64,000 nucleotides of DNA from Kluyveromyces lactis (GCF_000002515.2 NC_006042.1:1922001-1986000); one strand, 5' to 3'; positions 20,016 through 34,371 are shown, counted from the first letter of the stretch. Notes: generated by a model not told the origin, from the sequence alone. Made by a program: numbers and translations.

Positions 20016-21866
20016 TCATTTGGAGAATGCATTTTCGTAGGAGTAATTGGTAGTAGATGACTTTAGATCATTAGTGACTCCATTTGCAAGAGTGGCAATG
20101 CTACTATTGTTACTACCAGTGCTTCCATTATTATTGTTGCTTGAACTTGGATTGCCGCTGATAGTTTTACCATTTTGAGCATTATTTGAGTTGCTAGTTG
20201 GTTGGCCAGAACCACTGCTTCCACTCCTTCTGCTGTTTGGACCACGAACACCAAGTGGGTTTTTAGAGAAACTCAATCTAATTCCACCTTTGGTGTTGTG
20301 TGCGCCAACTGGTCTTGGTAATTGACTACCATATAATTCGGCTAGAGCTCTTGTAGCATGTGCGACGTCTTCAAACTCAACAAAGCACATAGGACCATGC
20401 CCACTGTTATTGTTGTTCTTGTTTCTGAATGATAACCTCTTGAATCCTTTTTGACCTCCAAATAGTTGTCGTAGTTCTTGTTCGGTGGCATCTGGAGGTA
20501 GGTTACCCACATAAAGTGTATTGCAAGGTGGATTTTGATCGGCTGGATTGGCTGGAGGAGGAACTCTTGCTAACAACGATAAGTCCACCTGAGAAATTCC
20601 AGGAGTATTCTGTAAAACACTTGCCACACTTCTGGTGATAGGTTGTGACTGAGTAGAGTTGTTAGCGTTAACATTAGTTGCAGATGAAGAATTACTAATG
20701 TTGGTTCTGCTGCCAGATTTATGAGGAGTATGCGACGTTGATGAAGTTGGTGTTACAGGTTTAGAAGACACAGAAGCTGAGGACCTACCGTTCATCTGTT
20801 GGGCGACACCGACCTGTGAAGATGGATCAGAGTTTGGCGGTAAATTTGTCGCACTTGAATTGGCCTGTTGAGGGCCAGAGAAAACGGAACTGCTTTGCTT
20901 TCTAGCAGCACCATTCTTGGATGCAGACCAATCTACAACTGCATTTTGTTGTTGTTGATTGTACGTGGTATTTACCATGTTGTTCACAGTAGAGAGTGAA
21001 GGGTTTGATCCCCAAATTGTGTCATTAATGCCATCTCCTTCCATTAACAAGAATGATTTACCAGCATCGATGTTTTGCAGTGGAGTTTGAGCAGACGTTT
21101 GTGCAGGTGGAATATGTGGATTTTCTGCGCTGAAGGGATCAGAAAATGAGAATCTAGACCGTTGTCCTAGCAGACTGGGCCTTTTCCGACTTGATGATTG
21201 GGGAGGCGATGTCAACGTTGGAGCAACGTTTGAGGATACGCTTCCGGATGATGGTATTTGAAATGAGTTTGTGTTCAGTTGTGGCTGCAACTGAGGTGAG
21301 TTTGTCTGGAAAAACAGCTGTTGATTAGTTAATTCGTCGATGACCTCCACCGCCACCTTGAATGGATATGCTGGACCGAATATTTGGGATTTGATATTAA
21401 GAATAGAGGCATATTGGCATGCCAAATGCTGAGATTCAAATTTTGCCACCACGTACGGTTGGTTATCTTCATGAGGTATCACATCAATGGATAGTACACC
21501 ATGAGCCAATGAGAAAAGGGCATAAGCCTCCCTCAAGTTTATGTCGGTAGGAATATTGCGCAATATCAATAGATAACTACCAATGGATGGGGTTTGTGGT
21601 TGATTTCCAGTGTTAATGGATAATGTGTTCAGTACCGATGAGAGGTTTAGTGGTGAACCACTGTGGTCCGAGTGGTGGCGAGGTATTGTCGAACCATTTG
21701 CATGTGTTGGCGATGCGTTGCTGGGATTAACTGCTGATAACTGTTCAGAGCTAGTACTGAATCCACGATGCAGCTGATAAGTTGTATCGAAGGAAGGATG
21801 GATCATCATGGGGTTTTCGTTGATGTTATTGGAGTTTGGATTTGAGTTGATATTGCTTATTGGCAT
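20016..21866 (-). CDS. WHI3: Whi3/Whi4 RNA-binding cell-size regulator
   Basis: A 616-residue RNA-binding protein. A divergent RRM lies near residues 97-180 ([19 protein letters not shown]). A long Ser/Asn/Gln-rich region includes a short poly-Q (YNQQQQN near 305). A canonical RRM is near 448-535, with RNP2 LYVGNLP and RNP1-like MCFVEFED, followed by an Asn/Ser/Gly tail. Whi3 binds CLN3 and other mRNAs, restrains Start and forms assemblies through its low-complexity regions. S. cerevisiae has two copies, WHI3 (near GCR2) and WHI4 (next to SHS1); this one gene has both sets of neighbours, so it is pre-duplication. The start is the first ATG and keeps the Asn-rich N-terminus. Confidence 0.94.
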   Translation of the reverse strand: MPISNINSNPNSNNINENPMMIHPSFDTTYQLHRGFSTSSEQLSAVNPSNASPTHANGSTIPRHHSDHSGSPLNLSSVLNTLSINTGNQPQTPSIGSYLLILRNIPTDINLREAYALFSLAHGVLSIDVIPHEDNQPYVVAKFESQHLACQYASILNIKSQIFGPAYPFKVAVEVIDELTNQQLFFQTNSPQLQPQLNTNSFQIPSSGSVSSNVAPTLTSPPQSSSRKRPSLLGQRSRFSFSDPFSAENPHIPPAQTSAQTPLQNIDAGKSFLLMEGDGINDTIWGSNPSLSTVNNMVNTTYNQQQQNAVVDWSASKNGAARKQSSSVFSGPQQANSSATNLPPNSDPSSQVGVAQQMNGRSSASVSSKPVTPTSSTSHTPHKSGSRTNISNSSSATNVNANNSTQSQPITRSVASVLQNTPGISQVDLSLLARVPPPANPADQNPPCNTLYVGNLPPDATEQELRQLFGGQKGFKRLSFRNKNNNNSGHGPMCFVEFEDVAHATRALAELYGSQLPRPVGAHNTKGGIRLSFSKNPLGVRGPNSRRSGSSGSGQPTSNSNNAQNGKTISGNPSSSNNNNGSTGSNNSSIATLANGVTNDLKSSTTNYSYENAFSK

Positions 21867-24042
21867 ATGAATGATGGCCTCGTCGTAAGAATGATCAATG
21901 TGTGGAAATGTGCACTAAAGTAACACTAATGCCAAAAAAAGACGATAAATGAGATGAAGAGCGAAGATTCACTTTTTGTCAAACGCTCAAGAAACTCAAT
22001 TAAATAGCAGAACAGAATAATCACCAAAGAAAACAATGTTTTGCTTTCGACAAAATGCTGAATAATTGTTGAACTGTGTGGTGTCTCTCTATCGACTGGA
22101 GTTCTTCTCTAAGGTTAGAATATTGGTGGATGAGTTCACTGTTTTTTTAACCAATCACAAAAGGATGGGAAGCAGAAAATAGAAGAATAAACTGCTATTC
22201 TCCAGGTACGTGAACGAGTGAAGTACGCAACTCCTATCTCACTGTTACAAAATACAATTGATAATGTTCTGAAACAGGACTGTACTCCTATGATTCACAA
22301 GAAGAATGAGACTTTTTTCCTTCTTTTCCCTCTTCTCTTTTGTTTCTTGAAAGTTTTATGTAACCCTTTTGTTCTTTAGGAAGTAATTAATTTTTTTTTA
22401 TCAAAAAAAAAATTCCTTTAAAAGATATCGATCGAGATGGGTTATTTCCAAGAAAATAGTATGTTTCCAAAAACCAAAAAAAACAAAGATGAATTTTAAG
22501 AAAAGGAAACGAAATGATAAAATAGGTATAACAAAGAAAACAGAAATGAAATCTTACGCTCAATGAGTTTTTTGGACTTAGGCCTCTAGAATTGATTGAT
22601 CTTGGTCAATTAATGGCCTTTCGTTTCTTCCTGTTACACTGTCGCCAAAAAATCCTTGTAAAGACAGTTTTCTGTCGGAACACGCTATTTCGTAATGCTG
22701 TTATTTTTCCTGTTTTTCTCTAATTCAGCGACTTTAGTGCCCTGTAAGTCGATGCTCTGAATTGGTGTCTCTGTCACTCTGCTCGAGTTTGCTCGTGTCG
22801 GTGATAGTAAGTATACGGAAATATAAACAACAAATAACTGATGAGCTTCAACGGTGACCGGTGTTTGCAGCTATGTTTGTGTAAGCAGCAAGTGTGAAAG
22901 TTGATTTCACTAAGTTCTTTCGTTCTTTTTTCCTTTTTTTTTCCTTTTTCTCGTTTTCCCTTTCCAACTTTTTAGACAATCATTTTTTTTTAAATTCATT
23001 TGTCTCACGATGCTGGTAATTCATTAAGTATTTTGATAACCATTAAGATAATGAAAGTGGGAAGAGATGCGGGTAAAGTAGAAAATGATCTTCGTGAGTA
23101 ACACTTTAGCTCAGTCGTTTCTCCTCTGTGCTTGCCAAAATCTTTTTTGCGCGATCCCTTTGGTCGCTGCGCTTTCTACCTGTTTGACCAAAACTATATA
23201 TTTTATCCAACTACGATTCTCTTGGGCGGGACTTATATTCTCTACGAATGCCAAAGCGACTGATTAATTTAGTTTAGTTACTTTTTTAATGAGATTGTCT
23301 GTATTGTGTCGCTGTTGAAGCACATGCACGTCGGTTTACTCGTGGAACGCGTAACTAGTCAGTGTGATAATTACAGACAAAAATGGGGGAAAGCACTCAC
23401 CACGATGATTCACACGTGATAGTATACTTCAATACTTTAAGGTTGTCGTTTTTGACTGTTATTATTTTCAAACATTTCAATACGTGGCAAAAATATGGAG
23501 GGGAGGAAGGAGAACAAGTAGCTATACTACATCCGTAAATACATTCTTAGAAAGCTTGGCTGAACCGAAAGATATATTCAAGACAAGCGTCCCGATGATT
23601 CGATTCTTTGCGGAAATAAGACTCTTGGCCGTCTCGAATTTTGTAGTCATTGTCTTATAAGCTCTCTCAAGATGTACGAGTACGGAATCCTTTTAGTCGC
23701 ATTGCACAGCCTAAGAAAGTTCGGTTGCCATATTGTGAAAAAGTCCGTTTCAAACATGAAACCGGGGGGAGGGTTCTGCAGAGTCTAATTCGTTTCTCGC
23801 CACAGTGGCCGTTGGAACCCTTGATGATTTAGGTAGGGTAATGATTCGTATTGTGTGATTACATCGCGTGATCTGCGGTATTGAATTCCCGTCCATAACG
23901 AAGTGGATTGGCGTAATAATGAGAAGCAGGACCGCAGTCAAGGATGGAATGAATTTCGGCTATAGAGAACTCCCCGTCAATAAGAAGTTAGTTGAAAGTT
24001 CAAATGAAGAGGAACAAAAGAGTTGTGTAGGCTCTTTTTATT
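21867..24042. promoter_or_regulatory. Very long WHI3 upstream region
   Basis: About 2.2 kb between WHI3 and SLZ1, both on the minus strand. It contains pyrimidine- and A-rich tracts (22385-22420, 22920-22995), an ACGCGT core (23347-23354), a CACGTGA (23414-23420) and a CGGGTAA box (near 23070). Short frames of 60-67 codons near 23085-24071 have no recognisable features. It is probably a long regulatory region and/or 5' leader of WHI3. Confidence 0.4.
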
Positions 24043-24801
24043 TCATCTCAGTGTTTCTGCCAATTCTCTAATCTCTTTTAGATTCTCTCTCGGGTAGTGG
24101 TCTTTTTTTTCTGGTTTATCTAAGCAGCATTGTGGTATGTAACTCCATCTGCCATTTGTGTTACATGCTTCAATTTCCCTCGAACTAGTTAGATCCTGAC
24201 AGAATTTCAAAGCTTCGGAGATTTTTGCATCAACTTTCGCACGATTATCGCATACTTCGAAGAGACCAATCTTGTCTTTCTTGCTTTCCGCTGTAGACTC
24301 CGGTATCGTTATTGGAGAGTAATTAATTTGATATCCATTGTCAACGCTACTATAAGATGTAAAACTTGACATCCTGCTTGGTCTCCGTGACATTGGAGAG
24401 ACAAGACTATCTTTCCTTACGCCCTTATTAGTCAAACTGGCATGCATTACGCTACCGTTATGCTCTGTTGGTGTCTCAAACATTGCGTTTAACTGCATGT
24501 CACAAATACTGCTTCGAGGAGACTTAATTGCATCTTTGAAAACAAACGCCGAGTCTAGTGTTTCCCTTGACGAAATATCTTTGTTGAAATGTAGCTCTCG
24601 CCAAATTATGTTTTCATCTGAGGCAGATGCTTCAACTTTAGTTTCGATTGGAAGTATGGTCTTTGGTTTATCTTTTTTGGGGGAGTTTGACAACTTTTTA
24701 TTTTTAGCCGCTGAAGTCGCCTTTTCCTTAAAGTTCTCCTCTTTCACCTCTATTGAAGCTTTGATTCCTGCTTTAATCTTACTTGTCCTTTTTTTTGCCA
24801 T
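24043..24801 (-). CDS. SLZ1: Probable Slz1 (meiotic mRNA methylation complex subunit)
   Basis: A 252-residue, lysine- and serine-rich protein with a basic N-terminus (MAKKRTSKIKAG) and a C-terminal helical segment (AKVDAKISEALKFCQDL) ending in KEIRELAETLR. I see no catalytic domain. The name rests mainly on position: SLZ1 (YNL196C) lies between WHI3 and YNL195C in S. cerevisiae in the same orientation. Slz1 is a meiosis-induced partner of Ime4 and Mum2 in mRNA N6-adenosine methylation. A mid-meiotic (Ndt80-type) core, CGCAAAT, is at 25161-25167, 360 bp upstream. It could be a different fast-evolving protein. Confidence 0.6.
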   Translation of the reverse strand: MAKKRTSKIKAGIKASIEVKEENFKEKATSAAKNKKLSNSPKKDKPKTILPIETKVEASASDENIIWRELHFNKDISSRETLDSAFVFKDAIKSPRSSICDMQLNAMFETPTEHNGSVMHASLTNKGVRKDSLVSPMSRRPSRMSSFTSYSSVDNGYQINYSPITIPESTAESKKDKIGLFEVCDNRAKVDAKISEALKFCQDLTSSREIEACNTNGRWSYIPQCCLDKPEKKDHYPRENLKEIRELAETLR

Positions 24802-25378
24802 TGTAACCTTCTTCTCGCCGTTTAGAAATATAGGTATATGCTGTTCATGTCAAGAATGTGCTCCTCCCTGTTGTTTGTAGCTTCTTGACGTTGTATTTTC
24901 ATTTCTTGTTCATTTTATATGAAACAATATAAAAAATTGTGATATTCCATTGTAAAGAAATGAAACATCAAATCAAAGGAACGTGTAGATAGCGTATTCT
25001 CCGTTATTCAATACGGCTTGGAACTTTTGATATGACGAATTAGAAAACTGTGATATCATATTATTATTGAGAAAGCTATACATAAAATATGTCGACAAAA
25101 AAATGACTGTACAGGATGAGTTAATTGCTAATGCTGAATACTGATAGGTTGCAGTTTTATCGCAAATTAGTAAGAACTAACTTATAGAGTCAGCATCAAT
25201 CGCCGAACTGAAAACTGATGAACCTGATGTGATTACGACCAAAGAGAGTGATAATTGTTGTGGAGAAAAGCTGGAGGGAAATAATTCCTGCATTAAAAAT
25301 TGTAAAAAAGTAGGTGTTTTATTAAGGCTCATTCATAAAGATAGCAACGCATTCTACGTCATTACCAGTGAGGAGATC
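24802..25378. promoter_or_regulatory. SLZ1 promoter / HBT1-like 3' flank
   Basis: About 580 bp of AT-rich DNA. It holds one CGCAAAT core (25161-25167) matching the Ndt80 mid-sporulation element. Nothing else recognised. Confidence 0.4.
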
Positions 25379-27503
25379 TCAATGTAAGGTTGATTTGATA
25401 GTGTTTGAGATCTTGTTGACAACGTTTCCATTCTCGTCAGTGGTGTGAGTCTCCTTTTGTTGCACAGATCTTGGAACACCACTTTTGGTATCGTATTGAT
25501 ATCCTTCTTCATGTTGCGATAAACCATGCGACTTTGCTTCGGAAGTGGGACGATCTGTGTTTCCTTGTTCATCAACTGACACATTTCTTGTATGTCTATT
25601 GTTGTCTGAGGATGTGTATGCATTCTCCGTGGAGTAAGTGTTCTTATCGGGATCTACCAAGCTTTTCGAATTTCCACCGTATTCAGAGGAAAAAGTGCCT
25701 GGAATCTGGTTATCATGACTGTCACCAACATTACCGGATTTTTTCTTAAGGTCTTCTGCTGTTAGAGCAGCACCCATCGTAGGCGGGATAGAATTCTTCT
25801 CAGCAAGTGCTGGAATACCTTTCGATTTCACGGTCCCTTTAATCTCACCATTATTAGATTTGTTGGATGCTCCTCCTCTGGTATCAGAAATATGAGTATT
25901 CCCCATGTCCTGCTCCAAACCATACTCATTCTGAGGATCTGAACCAGTTTTTTGGGATTGCGAAGAAGTTTTACGCAAACCGACAGCACCCATCACAGAA
26001 CTCCAAAGACCTGAGTCAGCAGTGTTTTCATCATGTGCAGCATTTCCGTCGTGCTTCACGTTAGGATCTAAGGTATGAGAAGTTCCTTCATAAGCCCTAC
26101 TAGAAACGTAATTGTTGTCAACGTAAGTTCCCTGCATGTCTTGGGAAGTGTGTTTTTGAGCATTTTTATGAGAGCTATCGCCAGTGATTGGTTTTTCGTT
26201 TTTCTTCTCGAACACATTGGTGTCAAATTGGTTAGGATTAACGTACTGTGATGTGTTATGGAATTGATTTTGTTGGCCGGAAGACCCGCCGTAAGAGCCA
26301 TCGTTTTGACTATCAGTAGCATCGATAGCAGAGAACTTCTGCTCTTTAGTCGTGTTACTACCAGTATTCCTTGAAATTCCAGTGTCGGTTGCTACAGCAT
26401 TGGAGCTTTGCTTCAACGCATAGTCATTACCAACCAATGGTTCACTTGTCGCATCATTTATTCCCTTGGAAGGCATTGATTTTTGAGGGACAGATCTATT
26501 GTACTGCGTTTCAGAGGTAGCAGACTTTAGGGTATGCTTGGCAGTCGATTGTTGCGATTCACTTGAATGAGTGTTCGCAGGTACTGAAGCTGCCGCAACC
26601 CTAGTTCTAGCATCTTTGGCCTCCTTATCCTTGAAGTTACCGTAATCATACTTGTCTTGAACATTATCACGATGAGTTTGAGATTGTGATTGGTGTTTGG
26701 ACACGTGTTCTTTCCCCAAATCAGAATCATTGACTGTGTGCTTAGTTGGAGAATTTGACTCCTCTTGTTGCTTCTTAGATTTGTCAGAGTCGGACTTTCC
26801 ACCTAGACCTAAGGTAGCCATTATAGCATGTTTGTTGAAAGAACTCTTTCTTCTGTGCTTCCCGGAGTCTTCACTTTGAGGGCGAGTATCTCTGTCATAA
26901 ATGTCTGTCTTCTCGGTATCTTTAGCGGCATATTTGCTAGAACCGGCTAACTCTTGGCCATTCCCCGATTTCAATGGTTCGCCAATATTTTTAGTAGTTG
27001 CATAGCTCTTGCTATCGTTGGTATGAACTGGCGTATCCGAGGAACCAACATTAACATATTCTTGTTGTTGAGCGTTTCTGCCAGGATGGTGCGAGGATAA
27101 GGGCTCATTACCTCCAAGTACCGACCCATGATGCCCATTCGAGTCGTTCAAGTTTCTGGCATGAGATGGTGCTTTGACCCCAGGTGGATGATCATCGAAT
27201 GTGCCTTCATTGCCATAAGATGGATAGCTCAGACCGTAATTTTTCTTATCACTGTCACTTGGGAAACTTTCATTGTAGTTTTGGCCAATGTTGGTTCCAG
27301 GCTCTGCTTGGTTTCTAGATGTTTGCCAGTGATTATCATGAGGGTAAGCTTGGGTCCCAGAGGTAGTTGTGGTTTGTTGGTGAGAATTGTTCAAGTTCCC
27401 TTGATTAGCTGATGAAGACTGGTAATCCTTTCTGGAAGGATCGTTGGATTCCTCTTCATGACCTTCGAGATTTTTAACCTTGTTAACAATGTTGTTGTAG
27501 ACG
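25379..27503 (-). CDS. HBT1: HBT1/YNL195C-like hydrophilic protein, 3' exon
   Basis: An open frame of 707 codons downstream of a predicted 3' splice site. The product is hydrophilic, disordered and rich in Ser, Asn, Lys and Gly, with two similar short helices (MATLGLGGKSD and VMGAVGLRKTSS) and a coiled, charged start (IVNKVKNLEGHEEE). Position and composition match the S. cerevisiae pair HBT1 (shmoo-tip protein, reported Hub1 target) and YNL195C, each adjacent to a SUR7-family gene as here. The frame has no ATG before 26821. Its upstream limit is a stop inside a TACTAAC branch site, so translation must begin in another exon. The only suitable 5' splice site lies within the FMP45-like gene, giving complement(join(25379..27503,27807..28480)), 932 residues. 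Sequence similarity to Hbt1 is low. Confidence 0.7.
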
Positions 27504-27806
27504 CTAATTAAAAGAAAATTGGAAATAATTATTAATATGTGTTAGTATTGGTTTCAGATGGGTATCAAACGGGAGAAAAAATGTTGTTTTCTAGTGAATG
27601 GCGTTTTTTTATTGAGATTCGAGTCGTTATGTTTAATTAATTTTGATTTGACTACTTTTGACTACAATTAAACAGCAACGGTGTCTTTCTTCTTGTAGCG
27701 AAGTTTCCACCATTTGATATTTTGACGGTTGTTGTCATTGACACCGCTTTCATATGTGTGCTTGTCGACGTTGTAACTATCATCATGAGAGCTAGTACCC
27801 TCATAC
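27504..27806 (-). other. Predicted intron joining FMP45-like and HBT1-like exons
   Basis: Read on the minus strand: 5' site GTATGA at 27806-27801, perfect branch site TACTAAC at 27547-27541, pyrimidine/A-rich tract, and 3' site AATTAG ending at 27504, 37 nt past the branch site. Length is 303 nt. The upstream exon ends after two bases of codon 225 of the FMP45-like frame and the downstream exon supplies the third base, so the frame is kept. The FMP45 stop codon (27668) lies inside the intron. The branch and 3' sites are strong; the 5' site differs from GTATGT at one base. Confidence 0.65.
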
Positions 27807-28480
27807 GGTTGATAAGTGTTTGCTCCTTTGACTTTCTGAACACCAATTGTGACACTCAAAATTATTGACCAGAACGAACTTAATAATAATAAGAACACTG
27901 AGGTCCATAAAAATGCGAACATCTTGGTGTTCATCGATGCTGAACGACCGGCATCACGGAAAGTGTTACGACCTTTCACGTAACAAGCTGTGTACAAACA
28001 GGCTGCCAATGTGATGAAAAATAAAGCCAGCCAAATAGAAACAGTAGACAATACCGCACCGACACCAACCTTGAAAAAGGATAGCAACACAGGAATCAAT
28101 GCGAGTACCACGAAGAATAAACCAATCAACAACATTGCCCAACCAACACGACTTAAATAATAGTAGGTATTACGATTATCTCTAAATGATGCTGGAAGAT
28201 CAGGACTGTTTCCAAAATTGTCTCTAGGGGAAAATGGTAAGTCCGCTTGTTTGCCTGAACAACTTCCGATTTCACCATTCTCATAAGCACACCAATGGTA
28301 ATTGAACCATCTTGTAGTATCTGGAGCACCAGGTAACCCACTGGTGTCAGCCTCAAACCAATAGAATTTGTCCAATACACCAGTAGTCCTAGCACCAGAC
28401 AATATAACAAAAAACGTCAACAAACCAGAACCCAATAAGAAAAGCAACGATAACGAAGAAACGAACCCTTTGAACTTCAT
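27668..28480 (-). CDS. FMP45: SUR7-family eisosome/MCC four-pass membrane protein
   Basis: A 270-residue protein with four membrane segments (about 7-30, 112-136, 143-168, 187-212) and a first extracellular loop carrying the SUR7 features WFNYHWC and GSC. The cytosolic tail is 58 residues and basic at its end (KWWKLRYKKKD). It is the single counterpart of S. cerevisiae FMP45 (YDL222C) and YNL194C, which sit in plasma-membrane furrows (MCC/eisosome) and act in sphingolipid balance, stationary phase and sporulation. The gene ends inside the predicted intron of the HBT1-like gene, so it may be the unspliced product of a shared locus. Two CCCCT stress elements lie upstream (28688-28692, 28882-28886). 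Confidence 0.9.
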   Translation of the reverse strand: MKFKGFVSSLSLLFLLGSGLLTFFVILSGARTTGVLDKFYWFEADTSGLPGAPDTTRWFNYHWCAYENGEIGSCSGKQADLPFSPRDNFGNSPDLPASFRDNRNTYYYLSRVGWAMLLIGLFFVVLALIPVLLSFFKVGVGAVLSTVSIWLALFFITLAACLYTACYVKGRNTFRDAGRSASMNTKMFAFLWTSVFLLLLSSFWSIILSVTIGVQKVKGANTYQPYEGTSSHDDSYNVDKHTYESGVNDNNRQNIKWWKLRYKKKDTVAV

Positions 28481-29786
28481 GATATTATTAAAAATTAGTA
28501 TTATATGGTTATTATTTTAGCTTTGATTATGGAGAAGAAGAACAAACTGAGAGAAACAAAATCACACCAAAACAATTAACAGAATTAAAAAATCCTTTCA
28601 TCCAAAATTAGCTCAAAAGGTAAAAGGTTACAACTCAACTTGGACGGTCAACTCTTTAATCTTGATGTCTTTTTATAACAAAGTCAACCCCTTAAATTAA
28701 TATCGGTAGATTTAAATTGTATACCTTATTCTTTAACGGAAGCAAAAACAAGACGCCGAAAAGAGCAAACATAAATGCCTACTGCCACACACCCTTTAGA
28801 AACCCTTTTTGCCCTACTTTGAGCGGTCATTCAGAGCAATAAAGTTTCTTCTGCAGGATGTTTCTCTTCAAATGCTTACCTCCCCTAATTATTTAGGTAC
28901 TGAGTTTCTTCTCTGTTTTCTTTTCGACTGTCGGCATTTTCCTTTTTCCAAAGTTTGCTCCGGAGAATAAGTGTCAAATGGCTTATATAATCCATGTCGA
29001 GAAAGGCAGTGATAGCAAACACTCAGTAGAGATATCCTGCACGAGACAGTGAGTGGCAACTGGAGGCATTTGGATGAGAGACTTGTCGAGAATTAGAAAC
29101 CGCAGTCAATATTCACAGTTCAATAGTGTGCCCATTCGTTACAGGAAACAAAATGGACACTTGAAGCCTTTTTTTTGATTATTCTGTCAGTTGTTCTCCG
29201 TTGGATAATAATTGCCTTGCTCAAAACGCCATTTCTATTTCTCAGACCTCTTGCATTTGGACGTTGAATACTCTGAATTGTATGATTATCTCCGAAGGAT
29301 AACAAAACGTATCCTTGCTTAGCGATTTATGATTATATAATCACTAATGTTCCTTCGGCTAGAAATCATGTATATTTATGGCATTCGAATCCAACTCTGT
29401 GGTTTCCCGATCTTAGAGGTGTTATAACGTATTCCCTCAGCTTCGAGAAGACACTAAATGGCCATGCATATGTTACGATTTTCTTGTTGCACGTTTCCTT
29501 AGAGAATTTCGTTGGCCAAAGCTTGAATTACATCACTTATGATTAATAGAGAGTTATTTGGTCAAACGCACTCAGAAGTGATATTAAAAAATGAAGTATC
29601 CTTCTTATCTGATTATCAGCATTATGTGTGAGTTGGTTACTTTCTAAATTATTACGCATAATTATACGAGTATTCTATTTTATATTAAAAAATTATACAA
29701 ATGCTACCTCCGCTAGCGACGCCAGTATAATGACGGTGACAAGCTTTCTTCATGTAATGAAATCAACTTCAAAATACGCCTAGTTC
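28481..29786. promoter_or_regulatory. FMP45-like promoter and CDC13 3' flank
   Basis: About 1.3 kb. Two CCCCT (Msn2/4-type STRE) cores lie 208 and 402 bp before the FMP45-like start, fitting the stress and stationary-phase control known for this family. The distal part (29100-29780) is AT-rich without a recognised gene; a 61-codon reverse frame at 29120-29305 has no features. Confidence 0.45.
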
Positions 29787-32525
<2,739 letters not shown>

Positions 32526-32713
32526 TTACCTTTTCCTTTCTTTAACTGAAGTTGTTTCTAACGTTTTTCTTCAACCTTCAATGCACCGTTTAATTCATTG
32601 GATGCGCTCATAAAAATCATATCTCAACATGGAATTAATATAGAGATGGTTCCCAGATAAAACAGCGCCAACGGCTGCGAGCAACCACAAGAGAGCCAAA
32701 GCACCGAATTGAA

Positions 32714-34371
32714 ATGGCAATAGGTGAAAGGAAAAGTATGATAATTGAATGTTTATCGAAAATTTAACAATACATTATTTACTAACATTTAGCCAAATGA
32801 TATAATCAACTGTAGGGAATTTTAGATCAAGAAAGAAAGGGTTCGCAGAGCCTAAAGTTCTAGTGACGCAGGACGAGTGGTACAACGAAGCAGTAAAGAT
32901 CGAAGATGGCGCAGAACGTTGGTTTCTTTCCGATATAAAGAAGACTATGAAGGGATATCTGGAGGCAATGCGAGCTTATGATAGAGCCTTGATTTCTGAG
33001 AAACCTAATAACGATGACACATACAATATCCATTATAACCAAACTAGACTGTTGCTTAAAATCTATACTGATTATGTGAACGTCGATGGTTATATCAACC
33101 TGCTTCAATATGTTAATTTAGATGGAATTGATTCCGTAGAAACCTTACTGGTGACCATTGACGCTATTATCAAAAGGTTTGAAACTGTTGTAGAGAGTTT
33201 CCCAGAGGAAGTTGGATGGGATTTGCTATTCAACCTATTAATATCGTATTCTACCTATGTGGAATCTCAGACTAATATCCCAGGCGAGACTCTAATCAAC
33301 ATTGTAACAGGGTTCATTTCGCATTTCCATCACATCATGAGATTAGAGAATGAGCTATTGGAGAGTGTAGATATGGCAAATTTGAACGAACAGGAAGAGG
33401 AGGACGATGTTAGTTCTTATCGACCAGATAATTTAGCTGAACAATCTCAAGTAGATCTTCGCACCGGTACTGGCATCAAGACCAGAGGTGCTGAGAACGA
33501 GGATTACGGGTTGGCCCTATCTACTGAAACTTTTGACAAGGAAACTGTCGTTGACACTGTTACTCTAGGCTACAAATTTGTATATGAGATAATGGCAAAT
33601 CAGCTTGAATCCGAGAATACTGCTCCCGGTAAGATAATCAATGTTGCACAGAAGAACTACTTGGAAGAATTGTTGGTAAAGTTCATCAACCAATTGGATG
33701 ATATGGTAGTAACTCTAAAAATAGGCCAATCTGACGTCCAGGAATTAGTGATAGCGAAAAGGTCAATTGAAAGTCTGAAACTTTTGTATCAAGGAGATCT
33801 TCACATGTTTCTAGATACCTTGGGAACGACTGATGAAGATTCGATGATGAGCAATGTTGAGCTTTTAGATATGGCAATAAATACTTTCTCCACTGAGAAC
33901 AGTTGGCAAATTCGAACGTATCTATCAAGGACATTGGGTAAATTACAAACGATACTTGCCGAAAGACAATCCAACATTATTAGTGGTAAAACCAAGAACA
34001 AAGACAACGAGTTAAGCCCAATCGTTTTCAGTTTATGCGATGTCATGATCAACAGAGCGGATAATGAGCTTTCCAGGTGTCTACTAAAGCAAACGGAATT
34101 GAACCAGCTGCAGGGACAATCGCACCCGGAAGAGGATATTGTTAAGACCATCGAATTATTACAACAGAATGCAAAGACCCTGTTAGTGAATGCGAAATCC
34201 ATCGCCCATAGGTCTTGCGGCTTCAGTGAATACATCACTGACAAGTTGAAAAGAAACTACATCTATGGACAAGCTTCCATAAGGTTAGACATCATAGAGT
34301 CTCCACGGACTAGAAAAATACCAGAGGACTTAGATGATCAACCTTCATATCGAGCTCTCTGTATTCCTTAG
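32714..34371 (+). CDS. YNL193W-like protein, two exons
   Basis: A 525-residue protein read from join(32714..32735,32816..34371). The long exon alone has no ATG at its start: its frame opens after a stop at 32803-32805, and its first ATG falls inside a conserved-looking helix. A 22-nt first exon (MAIGERK plus one base) restores an ATG and joins in phase to give a basic start (RNFRSRKKGF). The mature protein is mostly helical and acidic, with a TPR-like stretch (about 50-90) and a regular repeat of helices to the end. Position between CDC13 and CHS1 matches YNL193W, whose function I do not know. The molecular role cannot be told from sequence. Confidence 0.8.
32736..32815 (+). other. Predicted 80-nt intron in the YNL193W-like gene
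   Basis: 5' site GTATGA (32736-32741), branch site TACTAAC (32780-32786), 3' site CTGTAG ending at 32815, 29 nt past the branch site. The next AG (32825) would break the frame; 32815 keeps it. The 5' site carries the same last-base change from GTATGT as the HBT1/FMP45 intron. Confidence 0.8.

Noticed and set aside
24705-24714. URS1-like TAGCCGCTGA within SLZ1
   Set aside because: It has a mismatch in the core and lies inside coding sequence; not evidence of Ume6 control.
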